Below the pieces are notes generated by a model. That model saw nothing but the letters and a program-made list of their open reading frames with translations, was not told the origin of the DNA and made no database searches. Below, one piece after another: positions 1 to 8,293 of a DNA stretch of 64,000 nucleotides (position 1 is its first letter; each line of letters begins with the position of its first letter). Origin of the DNA: Microbulbifer agarilyticus S89 (lineage in GTDB: Bacteria > Pseudomonadota > Gammaproteobacteria > Pseudomonadales > Cellvibrionaceae); assembly GCF_000220505.1 (NCBI RefSeq), contig NZ_AFPJ01000042.1:1-64000 (forward strand). The letters are read 5' to 3'. The position numbers and the translations under genes are program-made.

Positions 1-44
1 GCGGCTGGCTTTTTTATTGGACTATAGGGCTATTATTAGGGTCC
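1..44. other. left-edge non-coding fragment
   Basis: Short stretch before the stop codon of the alanine racemase gene. It opens with a GC-rich run followed by six T, which resembles the 3' half of a plus-strand rho-independent terminator cut by the window edge. The other half is not visible, so this stays a weak suggestion. Confidence 0.2.
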
Positions 45-1190
45 TTATTCTGCAGGCAGATAAACGCGGGGAACGCGCTGGGTTAGGCCAGTGAATAGTT
101 CATAAGGGATAGTACCTGCGCAATCTGCCACTTCTGATATCGATATTTCGTTGCCCCACAGTTCAACCTCTGTGCCCACTTCGGCATGCGGCACCTTCGA
201 CAAGTCTACGGCCAACATATCCATCGAAACACGTCCGATCAAACGGGTACGCACTCCTCCGACCATCACTGGCGTGCCGGTGCCAGCATGTCGCGGATAA
301 CCATCGCCGTAGCCACACGCGACAATGCCATAGCGGCCATCCTCCTCAAAATGAAAATCCGCCCCGTAGCCAATCGACTCACCTTTGTGGACGGAACGCA
401 CCGCTATCAAGCGTGATTGCAATGTCATACTGCATGCCAGTGACTGAGTCTCGGCTGGGCGATCAACGCCTCGCACAACCGGGTCACTGCCGTACAACAT
501 GATACCCGCCCTATTCCAATGTCGATGGGCAGCTGGCAACGCGAGGATCGCTGCGGAGTTTGCGATACTTTGCTGGAGCGCGAAAGCTTCACCTTCTGCT
601 CCTGGAAGATCCTTCAGCAGCTTTTCCACAGCGTTTACCGCCCTGTCAAACGACGCTAACTGCTGCGCATTTTCCTCACGGTCTGGTTCATCGGCACAGG
701 CGAAATGGCTCGTCAGTATCACTGACTTGACCATATCCAGTGAGAAAAGCTCTTTGTACTGTTGAGCAGCTCTATCCGGCGAAAATCCAAGGCGCCCCAT
801 TCCGGTATCAATCTTGAGCCAAAGGTTTAATGTGCTGTCGCCGGCGTTTGGCTGGTACTCTTGAAGAAGAGCAACTTGATAGTCACTGTGTACAACAAGA
901 TCGAGATCTAATCGGTTGGCGGTAGCGAGCGCTTCCGCGTCAAATACACCCTCCAGAACCAAAAGTCGCCCGGGGACATTTGCCGTTCGCAGCTCAATCG
1001 CTTCTTCGAGAGTCGCCACCGCCAGAGCATCCACATGAGGGGAAAGGTGGAGACCAACATTGACAAGGCCATGGCCGTAGCCATTGGCTTTGATAACGGC
1101 TACCACCGCGCCACCGGCCAACGTTTTTGCCTGACGGTAGTTGCTTACAATGGCATCGAGTTTAACGATCGCCTGAAGAGGCCGTGTCAT
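45..1190 (-). CDS. alr: alanine racemase
   Basis: Fold-type III PLP enzyme that interconverts L- and D-alanine in the cytoplasm. The 381-residue length is normal. The PLP-lysine motif AVIKANGYGHG places the cofactor lysine at K34, and the opposing catalytic tyrosine lies in SIGYGADF (Y275). The start overlaps the stop of the upstream DUF4392 gene by 4 bp (ATGA), making this the last gene of a translationally coupled operon devoted to D-glutamate and 5-oxoproline. That context suggests a catabolic (DadX-like) role in dealing with D-alanine, or a broader racemase activity, rather than the housekeeping cell-wall role. Substrate range cannot be read from the sequence. Identity of the family is secure. 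Confidence 0.95.
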   Translation of the reverse strand: MTRPLQAIVKLDAIVSNYRQAKTLAGGAVVAVIKANGYGHGLVNVGLHLSPHVDALAVATLEEAIELRTANVPGRLLVLEGVFDAEALATANRLDLDLVVHSDYQVALLQEYQPNAGDSTLNLWLKIDTGMGRLGFSPDRAAQQYKELFSLDMVKSVILTSHFACADEPDREENAQQLASFDRAVNAVEKLLKDLPGAEGEAFALQQSIANSAAILALPAAHRHWNRAGIMLYGSDPVVRGVDRPAETQSLACSMTLQSRLIAVRSVHKGESIGYGADFHFEEDGRYGIVACGYGDGYPRHAGTGTPVMVGGVRTRLIGRVSMDMLAVDLSKVPHAEVGTEVELWGNEISISEVADCAGTIPYELFTGLTQRVPRVYLPAE

Positions 1191-2143
1191 GCGTACTCCA
1201 TGGCAAAACTATCGGCTGCAAATAGATCGCTTGCCTGACACTCCGCAATGATTGGTGCAGCCAATGCTTGCAGCCCTGCAATGAAAGACTCACTACGAAC
1301 GAGTGGCAAACCGTCCTCGGTCGCAGCAGCACACTGTGTTACACCATCGACAAACCCCGCATCGACCAGGGCGTTCAGGCAGGTCGCGAGTTCAAAGCCT
1401 GTCAGTAAAGGGCGTCCAACACAGGCCGATGCCAGCGCGAGCAGAGTATAAGCTCCCCAGTTCGAAACATCCGCGAGCACGAGGTGGTCAGTGCTTGCCG
1501 ACGCACAGGCCACAGGCAATTGCTGCAGGTGCGTAGCCACAAGCCCCATACCAAGCTCGTTACCACCATCCCCTATAGCAAGGGTCGGACATATAACCTG
1601 CTGCAACAGAAGTTCCCAGGTGAGGGTTTGCGCACTGATATCTTCAAATCGCATATTTCGGTGGGTGCCATCTCGTCCAACACCAGGCACCTCGATAAAT
1701 ATCACCAGCGTGGGCTGGAAGTCACTGACAAAGGTCCTGAGTTGGGCTTCACACTGCCCCTTGTCAATCGGCACAACACAGTCTGCGAGCTGTTCACCGT
1801 TTGCGATAGCTGCAGGCAATGCTGCACGCAGTGCCTTTGCGTAGCGCTCTGCACCCACTAGGGCTACTTCCGCACCCAATCGCTGTAGCCCATTGGCAAG
1901 CGCGATAGCGCCTGCGGGGCCGTCGGTCTCAAAACGCTCGCCTACGGGGAAACCACTCACAATCGCAACCCGCCCGCTGTTGCGCAACAGTGCCTGTACC
2001 GAATCGCGCAAGTACCCTCGATAACCACTATCGCGGACCGTCGCCATTCCCCGCAAATTACCCGCCACCATCAATGCTTCCAATTGCATGGCCAACTGGT
2101 CAGTACTGGGTCTGAGGCCTTTCTCAAAGGTTAAATTATGCAT
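1187..2143 (-). CDS. D-glutamate cyclase-like protein, DUF4392 (C-terminal half of DGLUCY)
   Basis: About 318 residues, matching the C-terminal domain of mammalian DGLUCY, which converts D-glutamate to 5-oxo-D-proline. Visible family signatures are GFP followed by ETDGPAGAIAL in the N-terminal third, GDGGNELGMG in the middle and VSNWGAYTL towards the C-terminus. No signal peptide, so cytoplasmic. I choose the ATG at 2143 because AGGTG lies just upstream; a GTG six bases earlier lacks one. The start overlaps the end of pxpC by 8 bp and the stop overlaps alr by 4 bp. The other DGLUCY half (DUF1445) is encoded separately two genes upstream, so the two may act as a complex. Activity is inferred from the family. 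Confidence 0.85.
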   Translation of the reverse strand: MHNLTFEKGLRPSTDQLAMQLEALMVAGNLRGMATVRDSGYRGYLRDSVQALLRNSGRVAIVSGFPVGERFETDGPAGAIALANGLQRLGAEVALVGAERYAKALRAALPAAIANGEQLADCVVPIDKGQCEAQLRTFVSDFQPTLVIFIEVPGVGRDGTHRNMRFEDISAQTLTWELLLQQVICPTLAIGDGGNELGMGLVATHLQQLPVACASASTDHLVLADVSNWGAYTLLALASACVGRPLLTGFELATCLNALVDAGFVDGVTQCAAATEDGLPLVRSESFIAGLQALAAPIIAECQASDLFAADSFAMEYA

Positions 2144-3137
2144 TTGCACCTACCACGGCACTGGAAAAGAATTGAGATTGCAACAGCCACTCGTGCTGCG
2201 ATTCCGCCCGATTTCCCATGACAAAGCGCACTTGTGCACCCGGCCGGGCTTGCGCCAGACGGTCCAGGTCCACTCGGTAAACATGCCCGAGCTTGGGGTA
2301 ACCACCTATTGTCTGGCAATCCTGCATCAACACAATTGGTTGGCCATTGGCCGGCACCTGAATTGCACCCGGGCTCACTGGCTCAGAAATCAAATTGCCC
2401 GGCGGTTCCGGTAACGCGCTACCGGCGAGGCGCACACCCATGCGGTCGGAATCCGGAGCCACGGTATAGCTGGTATTCAACAGTTGATGCACGCAATCCG
2501 CAGAAAAGGCATTGAACTGATTGGAAGGGACAACCCGCAAAGTTACTGCGGTGCCATAGGTACGTCGAAACTGGCTGGGAACCGCGCGAACCGAAGCATC
2601 ATGGATTCCTGAATTCATTGGGCAGCCAAAGGTAAGGACGTCACCCTTTGCCAACGGTTCGCCATTTCCCTTCAGGCCACCAAGTCCGTCACCCTGGCTC
2701 GTTGCACGACTTCCACAAATAAGCGGGGCGTCGACACCGCCAGAAAAGCCCAGGTACCCCCGCAAACCATCGGTAGCAATCGATGCTTCGAGTTTCGCAC
2801 CCGCCCGCGCTCGATAGGAACACCAGTTTTCCAGTCGCTCGCCATCTAGCCGCCACCCCAGATCAGCACCTGCAATTGCAAACCGACCCTCAGATTTGAA
2901 CTGCATGCGAAAGTTTCCCAGGCACAGTTCGATCACTGCGTCACCGCTGGAATTCCCCAAGAGTCGATTGGCCCACCCGGCCCCATGGCTATCAGCAACT
3001 CCACTGGCACCGATACCGAGATGTTGATAACCAAAGCGACCGCGGTCCTGAATAAGCGCGAGCGCTCCCGGGTTCAGAATTGTTGCGAGACAACGACGCA
3101 ACGCGATATCTGATGAAGAAAACGCTATGCTATTCAT
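2136..3137 (-). CDS. pxpC: 5-oxoprolinase subunit C (biotin-dependent carboxyltransferase family)
   Basis: AHS2/KipA-family protein of about 333 residues. In the PxpABC complex it pairs with PxpB to open 5-oxoproline (pyroglutamate) to glutamate with ATP. Recognisable features are the opening NPGALALIQDRGRFGYQHLGI, the GYLGFSGGVDAP segment and the C-terminal PIVLMQDCQTIGGYPKLGHV. The ATG at 3137 lies inside the end of pxpB (8-bp overlap); a TTG directly before it is the longer alternative. Position next to pxpB and between two D-glutamate-cyclase genes fits disposal of 5-oxoproline. PxpA is not present in this operon. The protein is also related to allophanate hydrolase subunit 2, a less likely alternative. 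Confidence 0.9.
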   Translation of the reverse strand: MNSIAFSSSDIALRRCLATILNPGALALIQDRGRFGYQHLGIGASGVADSHGAGWANRLLGNSSGDAVIELCLGNFRMQFKSEGRFAIAGADLGWRLDGERLENWCSYRARAGAKLEASIATDGLRGYLGFSGGVDAPLICGSRATSQGDGLGGLKGNGEPLAKGDVLTFGCPMNSGIHDASVRAVPSQFRRTYGTAVTLRVVPSNQFNAFSADCVHQLLNTSYTVAPDSDRMGVRLAGSALPEPPGNLISEPVSPGAIQVPANGQPIVLMQDCQTIGGYPKLGHVYRVDLDRLAQARPGAQVRFVMGNRAESQHEWLLQSQFFSSAVVGANA

Positions 3138-3834
3138 CAAAGCAGCCGCCTAGTTGCACATATTCATCGCGGGAAATTTGCTGGAAGCGCACCCGAGCAC
3201 CGACCGAGAGCAATACCTCGGGCTGCCCGGACGAGCATGAAAACAACGGTGTGGGGCAACGACCAATCAGGTTCCAACCGCCGGGACTCGCCGATGGATA
3301 GACCGCAGCCTGATTGCCGGCAATGGCAACAGAGCCCGCGGGAACACGCTTACGCGGCGATTCCAAGCGTGGAACCCGTATGGATTCAACGACATCTCCC
3401 ATAAACGCGAAACCGGGGCGGAACCCCAAAGCAAAAACCCGATACGTCTGGGAGGAGTGAAGATGGATAATTTCATTCGAACTCAATTCACACGCACGGG
3501 AGACTCTTGCCATATCAGGCGCTGACTCCTGCCCATAATAAACAGGAAGGGTAATGAGCGGTGCTTGTTCGCCCTCGCATCGGCTCGCCTGCTCCGTGTC
3601 GAGTGCTTCTCCGAGTTCACGAATGGTTCTGCGCAGAACAAAGTAGTCACAACGCAAAATGTCAAAGTACAGGGTTACGCAACAATAGGAGGGAACAATA
3701 TCCTGCACGCGGTCCCCGAGTAGCCGCTTCAGTCGTTCGGCAAATGTGAGTACGCGGGAAAGCGAGTGTTCACTTGGCTTGTCTGCAAGGTAAACCGTGA
3801 TCGCCGTATCACCTGAGTCTACGATCTGGAACAT
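3130..3834 (-). CDS. pxpB: 5-oxoprolinase subunit B (KipI/AHS1 family)
   Basis: About 234 residues of the allophanate-hydrolase-subunit-1/KipI family; in PxpABC it forms the PxpB subunit. Family features include VTLPVYYG-type text (residues LITLPVYYG), SSNEIIHLHSSQTYRVFALGFRPGFAFMG and RVPAGSVAIAG. I choose the ATG at 3834, preceded by AGGTGGGG, over an upstream in-frame codon at 3885 that would give a 17-residue extension overlapping the DUF1445 gene. Lies directly downstream of DUF1445 and overlaps pxpC by 8 bp, so PxpB and PxpC should be made in matched amounts. In Bacillus the same family also acts as the histidine-kinase inhibitor KipI; the operon context favours metabolism. Confidence 0.9.
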   Translation of the reverse strand: MFQIVDSGDTAITVYLADKPSEHSLSRVLTFAERLKRLLGDRVQDIVPSYCCVTLYFDILRCDYFVLRRTIRELGEALDTEQASRCEGEQAPLITLPVYYGQESAPDMARVSRACELSSNEIIHLHSSQTYRVFALGFRPGFAFMGDVVESIRVPRLESPRKRVPAGSVAIAGNQAAVYPSASPGGWNLIGRCPTPLFSCSSGQPEVLLSVGARVRFQQISRDEYVQLGGCFDE

Positions 3835-3844
3835 CAGACCCCAC

Positions 3845-4654
3845 CTAGCTCCAATCGAGTGACTGAATATCGGTGACCAACTCAAGTTCTGAATTGAGCC
3901 TGTCAGTGATCAACATATGACCCGGCGCGTGAGTAATACAAAATGGCAAATTGGCATTACGTAGAGCTTCAATCGCCGTGACTCCACACGCCCAGAATGA
4001 CGGGATCTCTTCTTTGCCAACACGTATCGCTTCGCCGAAATCCGGCTCGGCCAAATCTTCAATGCCCAGCGCGGCCGCGTCGCCAGAAAAGATGGGCGCA
4101 CCATGTACCAGCGGATAGCGGCCAGAGATTTCACAGGCCTGTTCAGTCGCATTGCCACTAAAGGGACGCATGCTCACAACCAATTTGCCATGGAATCGCC
4201 CTTCCGCAACGCACTCTTTGTCGGTACGGTACATTGGCACATTGCGGCCCTCAACGATGTTCCGCACCTCCAAGCCCGATGCAATCAGTGCCTCTTCAAA
4301 AGAAAAGGAACATCCCAGAGCAAAAGTCACCAGATCATCGCGCCACAAAGCACTGATGTCCGTCACCTCCTCTGCGGGCTGTCCGGCACGATGCACCAGG
4401 TAGCGCGGCACATCTTTACGGATATCCACGTCCTGCCCCAACCCGGACATCAGGAACTGGCCTGGCTCGGCTCGATACAACAGCGCACAGGCCCGGTTAT
4501 TCCTGTCACAAAAACGCGCAAACTCATCCGCGTACTCAGCGGGCACTATGGCAATATTCGCCTGAACATAACCGGCTGCGAGACCAGACGTTGGGCCGGC
4601 AAAGCGTGCCGCGCGAATTTCTGCACGAATCACACGAGGGCACTGCTTGATCAT
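3845..4654 (-). CDS. D-glutamate cyclase family protein, DUF1445 (YcsI-like)
   Basis: 269 residues of the YcsI/UPF0317 hydro-lyase family, equivalent to the N-terminal half of mammalian DGLUCY. The family hallmark is the opening RAEIRAARFAGPTSGLAAGYVQAN followed by FALGCSFSFEEAL and VSMRPFSGNATEQA. No signal peptide. Starts at an ATGA overlap with the amidase stop (4 bp), so translation is coupled. In Bacillus, ycsI sits beside the kip/pxp genes, as here. The likely role is D-glutamate to 5-oxo-D-proline conversion together with the DUF4392 protein of the same operon. The family is clear; the specific activity is inferred from DGLUCY. Confidence 0.88.
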   Translation of the reverse strand: MIKQCPRVIRAEIRAARFAGPTSGLAAGYVQANIAIVPAEYADEFARFCDRNNRACALLYRAEPGQFLMSGLGQDVDIRKDVPRYLVHRAGQPAEEVTDISALWRDDLVTFALGCSFSFEEALIASGLEVRNIVEGRNVPMYRTDKECVAEGRFHGKLVVSMRPFSGNATEQACEISGRYPLVHGAPIFSGDAAALGIEDLAEPDFGEAIRVGKEEIPSFWACGVTAIEALRNANLPFCITHAPGHMLITDRLNSELELVTDIQSLDWS

Positions 4655-6093
4655 GCCACCTGGACCTCAGTGTAGAGCGGTACATTGTCCGCACGAATGA
4701 ATTTCCCAAGTTCCAATTCAATGGCAAGACCGAGTTGGAGCAAGGCGGCGTCGGCATATGGATGCCCGGCCAATTGCACGCCGGTCGGCACACCATTGTC
4801 CCCCAGACCACTTGGAAGTGAGAGCACCGGACAGCGACTCAAGGTGTTGAACGGATACGTCATAAACCAGCCTTTCACGGGGTCCACGCTGACACCGTCA
4901 ACTTCCAGTGAGTCTCTACCGTAGTCGAAATCTGCGGGGACTCGTGTCGTGCACACTGTAGGGCACAGCAAGAAATCGTAGTTACGGAACACCTGCTCTA
5001 GTGACTGCCACATATGCTGAGCATAATCGTTCGCCTCTTGGATACGCTCGGGGGAAGCCGCAGACGAAAGATCAAAATAGTGGCGAACGTAACTGCTTAA
5101 CTGGTCGCGGCATTCTGGGTTGTCGTACTTCTGTCGCAACATATGTCCCATGGAAGCGCCCTGGTGAATCTGCGCGGTGCGAATGCAGCGTGCATCCCAA
5201 TCCAGGGATACCAACTCGACCTCGGCACCCAGTGCTGTTAGCTGGTCCGCATACGCCAGGGTGTTACGACGCACGTCGTCATCCAGAGGAAAGAAGCCCA
5301 AATCCAGGGACAAGCCAACTTTGAGGCCTTTTAGCTTCAGCGGTGCCGCTGGCACTGACTCTTTCGCAATCTGGGACACCAAATCGACCGGGTGTGGTCC
5401 AGAGATCAGGTTGTACAACAACACCATGTCACGGGCACTGCGCGTGAGCATGCCGTGGTGTACGTAGGGGTCCACGTTATAGGGAGGGATTTCGGGGATA
5501 CGCCCATGTGAAGCTTTAAGCCCCACAAGCCCGCACTGGGAGGCCGGAATGCGAACCGACCCGCCCATGTCCGTACCATTGGCAATGGTGCAAAGACCTG
5601 CGGCCAGGGCAGCAGCCGAACCACCGGAGGAACCACCAGGGGTAATATCGGTATTCCAGGGGTTACGTGTCACCCCCCACAAGTCAGACCACGTATAGGC
5701 GGCAACGGAGAACTCTGGAGTTGCGGTGCGCGCATGGAATATTGCACCGGCAGAGAGCAATCTCTCTGGCACCGGATCGGTCACGTCTGCCACGTTGTCT
5801 TGCAACAGCCGCGAACCATTGGTGGTCACCTCACCGCGCACGTAGGTCTCATCCTTGATCGCGGTGATTATGCCTTCCAGCGGTCGCGCTTCGCCGCGCG
5901 CATACGCCTGCTCGGCGGCATGCGCCTGCTCCATTGCCCGTTCAAAATTGCACTGTGTAAATGCATTGATTTCTGGGCCAATCTGCTCATACCGCTCGAT
6001 ATGTGCCGCGAGTACATCCACTGGTGACAAATCACCGCGGATATAGTGCTCGCGCACCTCACAGGCATCCATGTAACACACGTCCATTCGCAT
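4651..6093 (-). CDS. amidase signature family enzyme
   Basis: 480-residue amidase with the full Ser-cisSer-Lys triad: K80 in AIKDE, S155 in GGSSGGS and S179 in TDMGGSVRIP. It hydrolyses an amide bond; the substrate is unknown. Cytoplasmic, no signal peptide. The ATG at 6093 has AAGG seven bases upstream. First gene of the D-glutamate/5-oxoproline operon and coupled to DUF1445 by ATGA. Because PxpA, the lactam-hydrolysing partner of PxpBC, is missing, this amidase might take its place, or it might release D-Glu or D-Ala from an amide; both are inference. The 109 bp upstream of it hold no other gene and may carry the operon promoter. Confidence 0.9.
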   Translation of the reverse strand: MRMDVCYMDACEVREHYIRGDLSPVDVLAAHIERYEQIGPEINAFTQCNFERAMEQAHAAEQAYARGEARPLEGIITAIKDETYVRGEVTTNGSRLLQDNVADVTDPVPERLLSAGAIFHARTATPEFSVAAYTWSDLWGVTRNPWNTDITPGGSSGGSAAALAAGLCTIANGTDMGGSVRIPASQCGLVGLKASHGRIPEIPPYNVDPYVHHGMLTRSARDMVLLYNLISGPHPVDLVSQIAKESVPAAPLKLKGLKVGLSLDLGFFPLDDDVRRNTLAYADQLTALGAEVELVSLDWDARCIRTAQIHQGASMGHMLRQKYDNPECRDQLSSYVRHYFDLSSAASPERIQEANDYAQHMWQSLEQVFRNYDFLLCPTVCTTRVPADFDYGRDSLEVDGVSVDPVKGWFMTYPFNTLSRCPVLSLPSGLGDNGVPTGVQLAGHPYADAALLQLGLAIELELGKFIRADNVPLYTEVQVA

Positions 6094-6202
6094 GGTGCAC
6101 CTTTTATTGTTCTCACTTCGAAAGCGCTAGTGTGGCGGTCCAACCGATTGAAATTAAATGATTAACCAAAGGCAGGACCGATAGACATCACAGTGTGACT
6201 AT

Positions 6203-8152
6203 TCAACCCTCTTTATTCACCGCCTCGCCATCTGCTTGCATTACTCCTGCACTAGTTACGGTTACTGGCAGCTCCCCGGCAGAAACCTCAGGGCTCAGTA
6301 ACGCACGCGCGAGTGCGTGGTAGATTGGTCCTTCGAGCCGCTGCCCTTCACCGAGGTAGGCTTTGTAATCGAAGCTTGCCAAATGCACATCGGCCAAGGT
6401 TTCGAAGCGCGCAGCCTCGTATGGAGAACGCATACTGACAAAGACTGTCTTGGCTCCATGAGCATTTGCAGCCTGCAACGCATCGACGTAGATTTCATAG
6501 CGCTGCTCGAGATCGATCACACGATGCTCAAGTATTGCCAGATCTTCCATACCGCCCAGCTCTACGGCACTTTCGGAAGGTACGATACTCGCAACAACAA
6601 GTGCATCAGCAGCAGACTCATTAATTGCGCTTACTGCAGAATCGGGGTTCAGAACCTCGACCTCAACGTCGCTCGCCTGCATCAATGCAATACGGAAAGC
6701 CTCACCAATTGCGCGGTGCGGCGTTAACACCTGTACACGTTTTACCGTACTATCAATGACCGGCAACTTGGCAGGATCTGGGGTGAAAATATTGGTCAGC
6801 GCCGCACTTGCCAGCGCATCGGCCAGAGCGCGATGCTCCTCCGTTGCCAGCACTTGTTCCGCCTGGGCGATTGCTTTCTCCTCAGCCAGTGCCATCCAAC
6901 TCTCATCGATGAACTGCTGCTTGAGCTTCTGCACACGAGCGAGTGAAGCATCGATCTCTTGCAGCGACAGCTCACCACCTTCAACCGCTAAAACAACACG
7001 GTCTATCAGTTTATCCAGCTGCACCAGATCTTCGGGAAAACGGATTTTTATCGGCATGAGTGCAATATCGGCACCAGCTTTAAAGGTATTCACCACCGCC
7101 TCTTCCGGGGTGAAGTAATCGCTGATACCTGCCATATTCAGAGAGTCAGTGATGATCACCCCCTGATAAGCCATGTCTTCTCGCAGTATTCCGGTCAGAA
7201 TCTTGCGCGAAAGAGTAGCCGGCGCCAGCATCTGCTCCCCGGAACGCGATGTGAGCATGCTGGTATCCAGAGATGGATATTGGATGTGTGCAGTCATCGT
7301 CAGTGCTGGTTGCGCGCGGGCGATCACCTGTTTGAATGGGAGCAAATCTATCGCTTGTGCGTCTGCTGCGGTGCGCTCTACACGGGGAAGACCTGTATGG
7401 CTGTCCACACTGGTATCGCCGTGCCCCGGGAAATGCTTTACCGTCGCAGCGACACCGCGCTGCTGGAACCCTTCGACACTCGCGGCTCCCAGGTCAGCGA
7501 CGACCTGCGGGGTTTCACCATAGGAGCGCACATTAATGACTGGGTTGTCGGGGTTACTATTTACATCCAGCGTTGGTGCGAAGTTCACATTGAACCCAAG
7601 CACACGCAACTGCTCCGCCATGACCTCTGCGGTAGCACGGGCAAACCGATCACCTTCTCGCGAGTAGGTTGCTCCGATCGCCATATTGCCAGCAAATGCT
7701 GCGGCCTCTTCACGCGGCAGCCTGTTTACGCGCCCCCCCTCCTGGTCGATACCTATCAGCAGCGGCAAACCGGAGCGAGATTGGGCGGCAGCTGCCTGCA
7801 GTGCTCTATTCAGCTTTACCATCTGTGTGCTGCTTTCCAGGTTATCAGCAAACAGAATGATGCCACCAAGGTCACTGTCTGAAATCAACGTCGCCAGCTC
7901 TGGCGGCAGCGAGGTAACCGGCTGTGCACAATGCGCCGCACCGGCTTTCCCTTCCGCCGGGCGCTGCATATCCGGGCAAAAGTAGCGGATGTCCAACATC
8001 AACTTCTGCGCAATTTTCTGACGCAAATCCAGCGATGCACCTGCAGAGCCTTGGCCGCTCTTGTCGGACTGGCCACAGGCACTTAGAGAGGCGATCAGTG
8101 CCGCGAGGGAACAGGACTTCAGCGCTTGCACAAGCAACGGTTTAACCAGCAT
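6203..8152 (-). CDS. GH3 lipoprotein, beta-N-acetylhexosaminidase (NagZ-like)
   Basis: 649 residues. An N-terminal lipoprotein signal ends at lipobox LSAC (lipidated C26). The GH3 catalytic domain carries IGIDQEGGRVNRL, the NagZ-type loop KHFPGHGDTSVDSH (acid/base dyad D250/H252) and the nucleophile D336 in VIITDSLNM. That loop is characteristic of beta-N-acetylglucosaminidases of the NagZ group rather than GH3 beta-glucosidases. About 230 additional C-terminal residues make it longer than cytoplasmic NagZ, matching the two-domain extracytoplasmic form. It probably acts on peptidoglycan or chitin fragments outside the cytoplasm. It stands between the TonB receptor and the D-glutamate operon, all on one strand, which supports a muropeptide-scavenging role. 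Confidence 0.88.
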   Translation of the reverse strand: MLVKPLLVQALKSCSLAALIASLSACGQSDKSGQGSAGASLDLRQKIAQKLMLDIRYFCPDMQRPAEGKAGAAHCAQPVTSLPPELATLISDSDLGGIILFADNLESSTQMVKLNRALQAAAAQSRSGLPLLIGIDQEGGRVNRLPREEAAAFAGNMAIGATYSREGDRFARATAEVMAEQLRVLGFNVNFAPTLDVNSNPDNPVINVRSYGETPQVVADLGAASVEGFQQRGVAATVKHFPGHGDTSVDSHTGLPRVERTAADAQAIDLLPFKQVIARAQPALTMTAHIQYPSLDTSMLTSRSGEQMLAPATLSRKILTGILREDMAYQGVIITDSLNMAGISDYFTPEEAVVNTFKAGADIALMPIKIRFPEDLVQLDKLIDRVVLAVEGGELSLQEIDASLARVQKLKQQFIDESWMALAEEKAIAQAEQVLATEEHRALADALASAALTNIFTPDPAKLPVIDSTVKRVQVLTPHRAIGEAFRIALMQASDVEVEVLNPDSAVSAINESAADALVVASIVPSESAVELGGMEDLAILEHRVIDLEQRYEIYVDALQAANAHGAKTVFVSMRSPYEAARFETLADVHLASFDYKAYLGEGQRLEGPIYHALARALLSPEVSAGELPVTVTSAGVMQADGEAVNKEG

Positions 8153-8242
8153 AAATAATAACCAATTATAAGATATTTGAAATTGCGGAATAATTTATTC
8201 TTCACATTTAGCGCGGCAACGCAATAGGAAGTTTTCGAATCT

Positions 8243-8268
8243 AAAAAAAAGGGGGCGAAAACGCCCCC
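8243..8268 (-). terminator. rho-independent terminator of the TonB receptor gene
   Basis: Perfect 7-bp inverted repeat GGGGGCG/CGCCCCC around a 4-base loop. On the minus strand it is followed by eight T. It lies 26 bp past the stop of the TonB-dependent receptor gene and upstream of the GH3 gene, so it would separate the receptor transcript from the genes to the left. Confidence 0.85.
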
Positions 8269-8293
8269 ATCAATCCACAATGAGTCGATTTAG

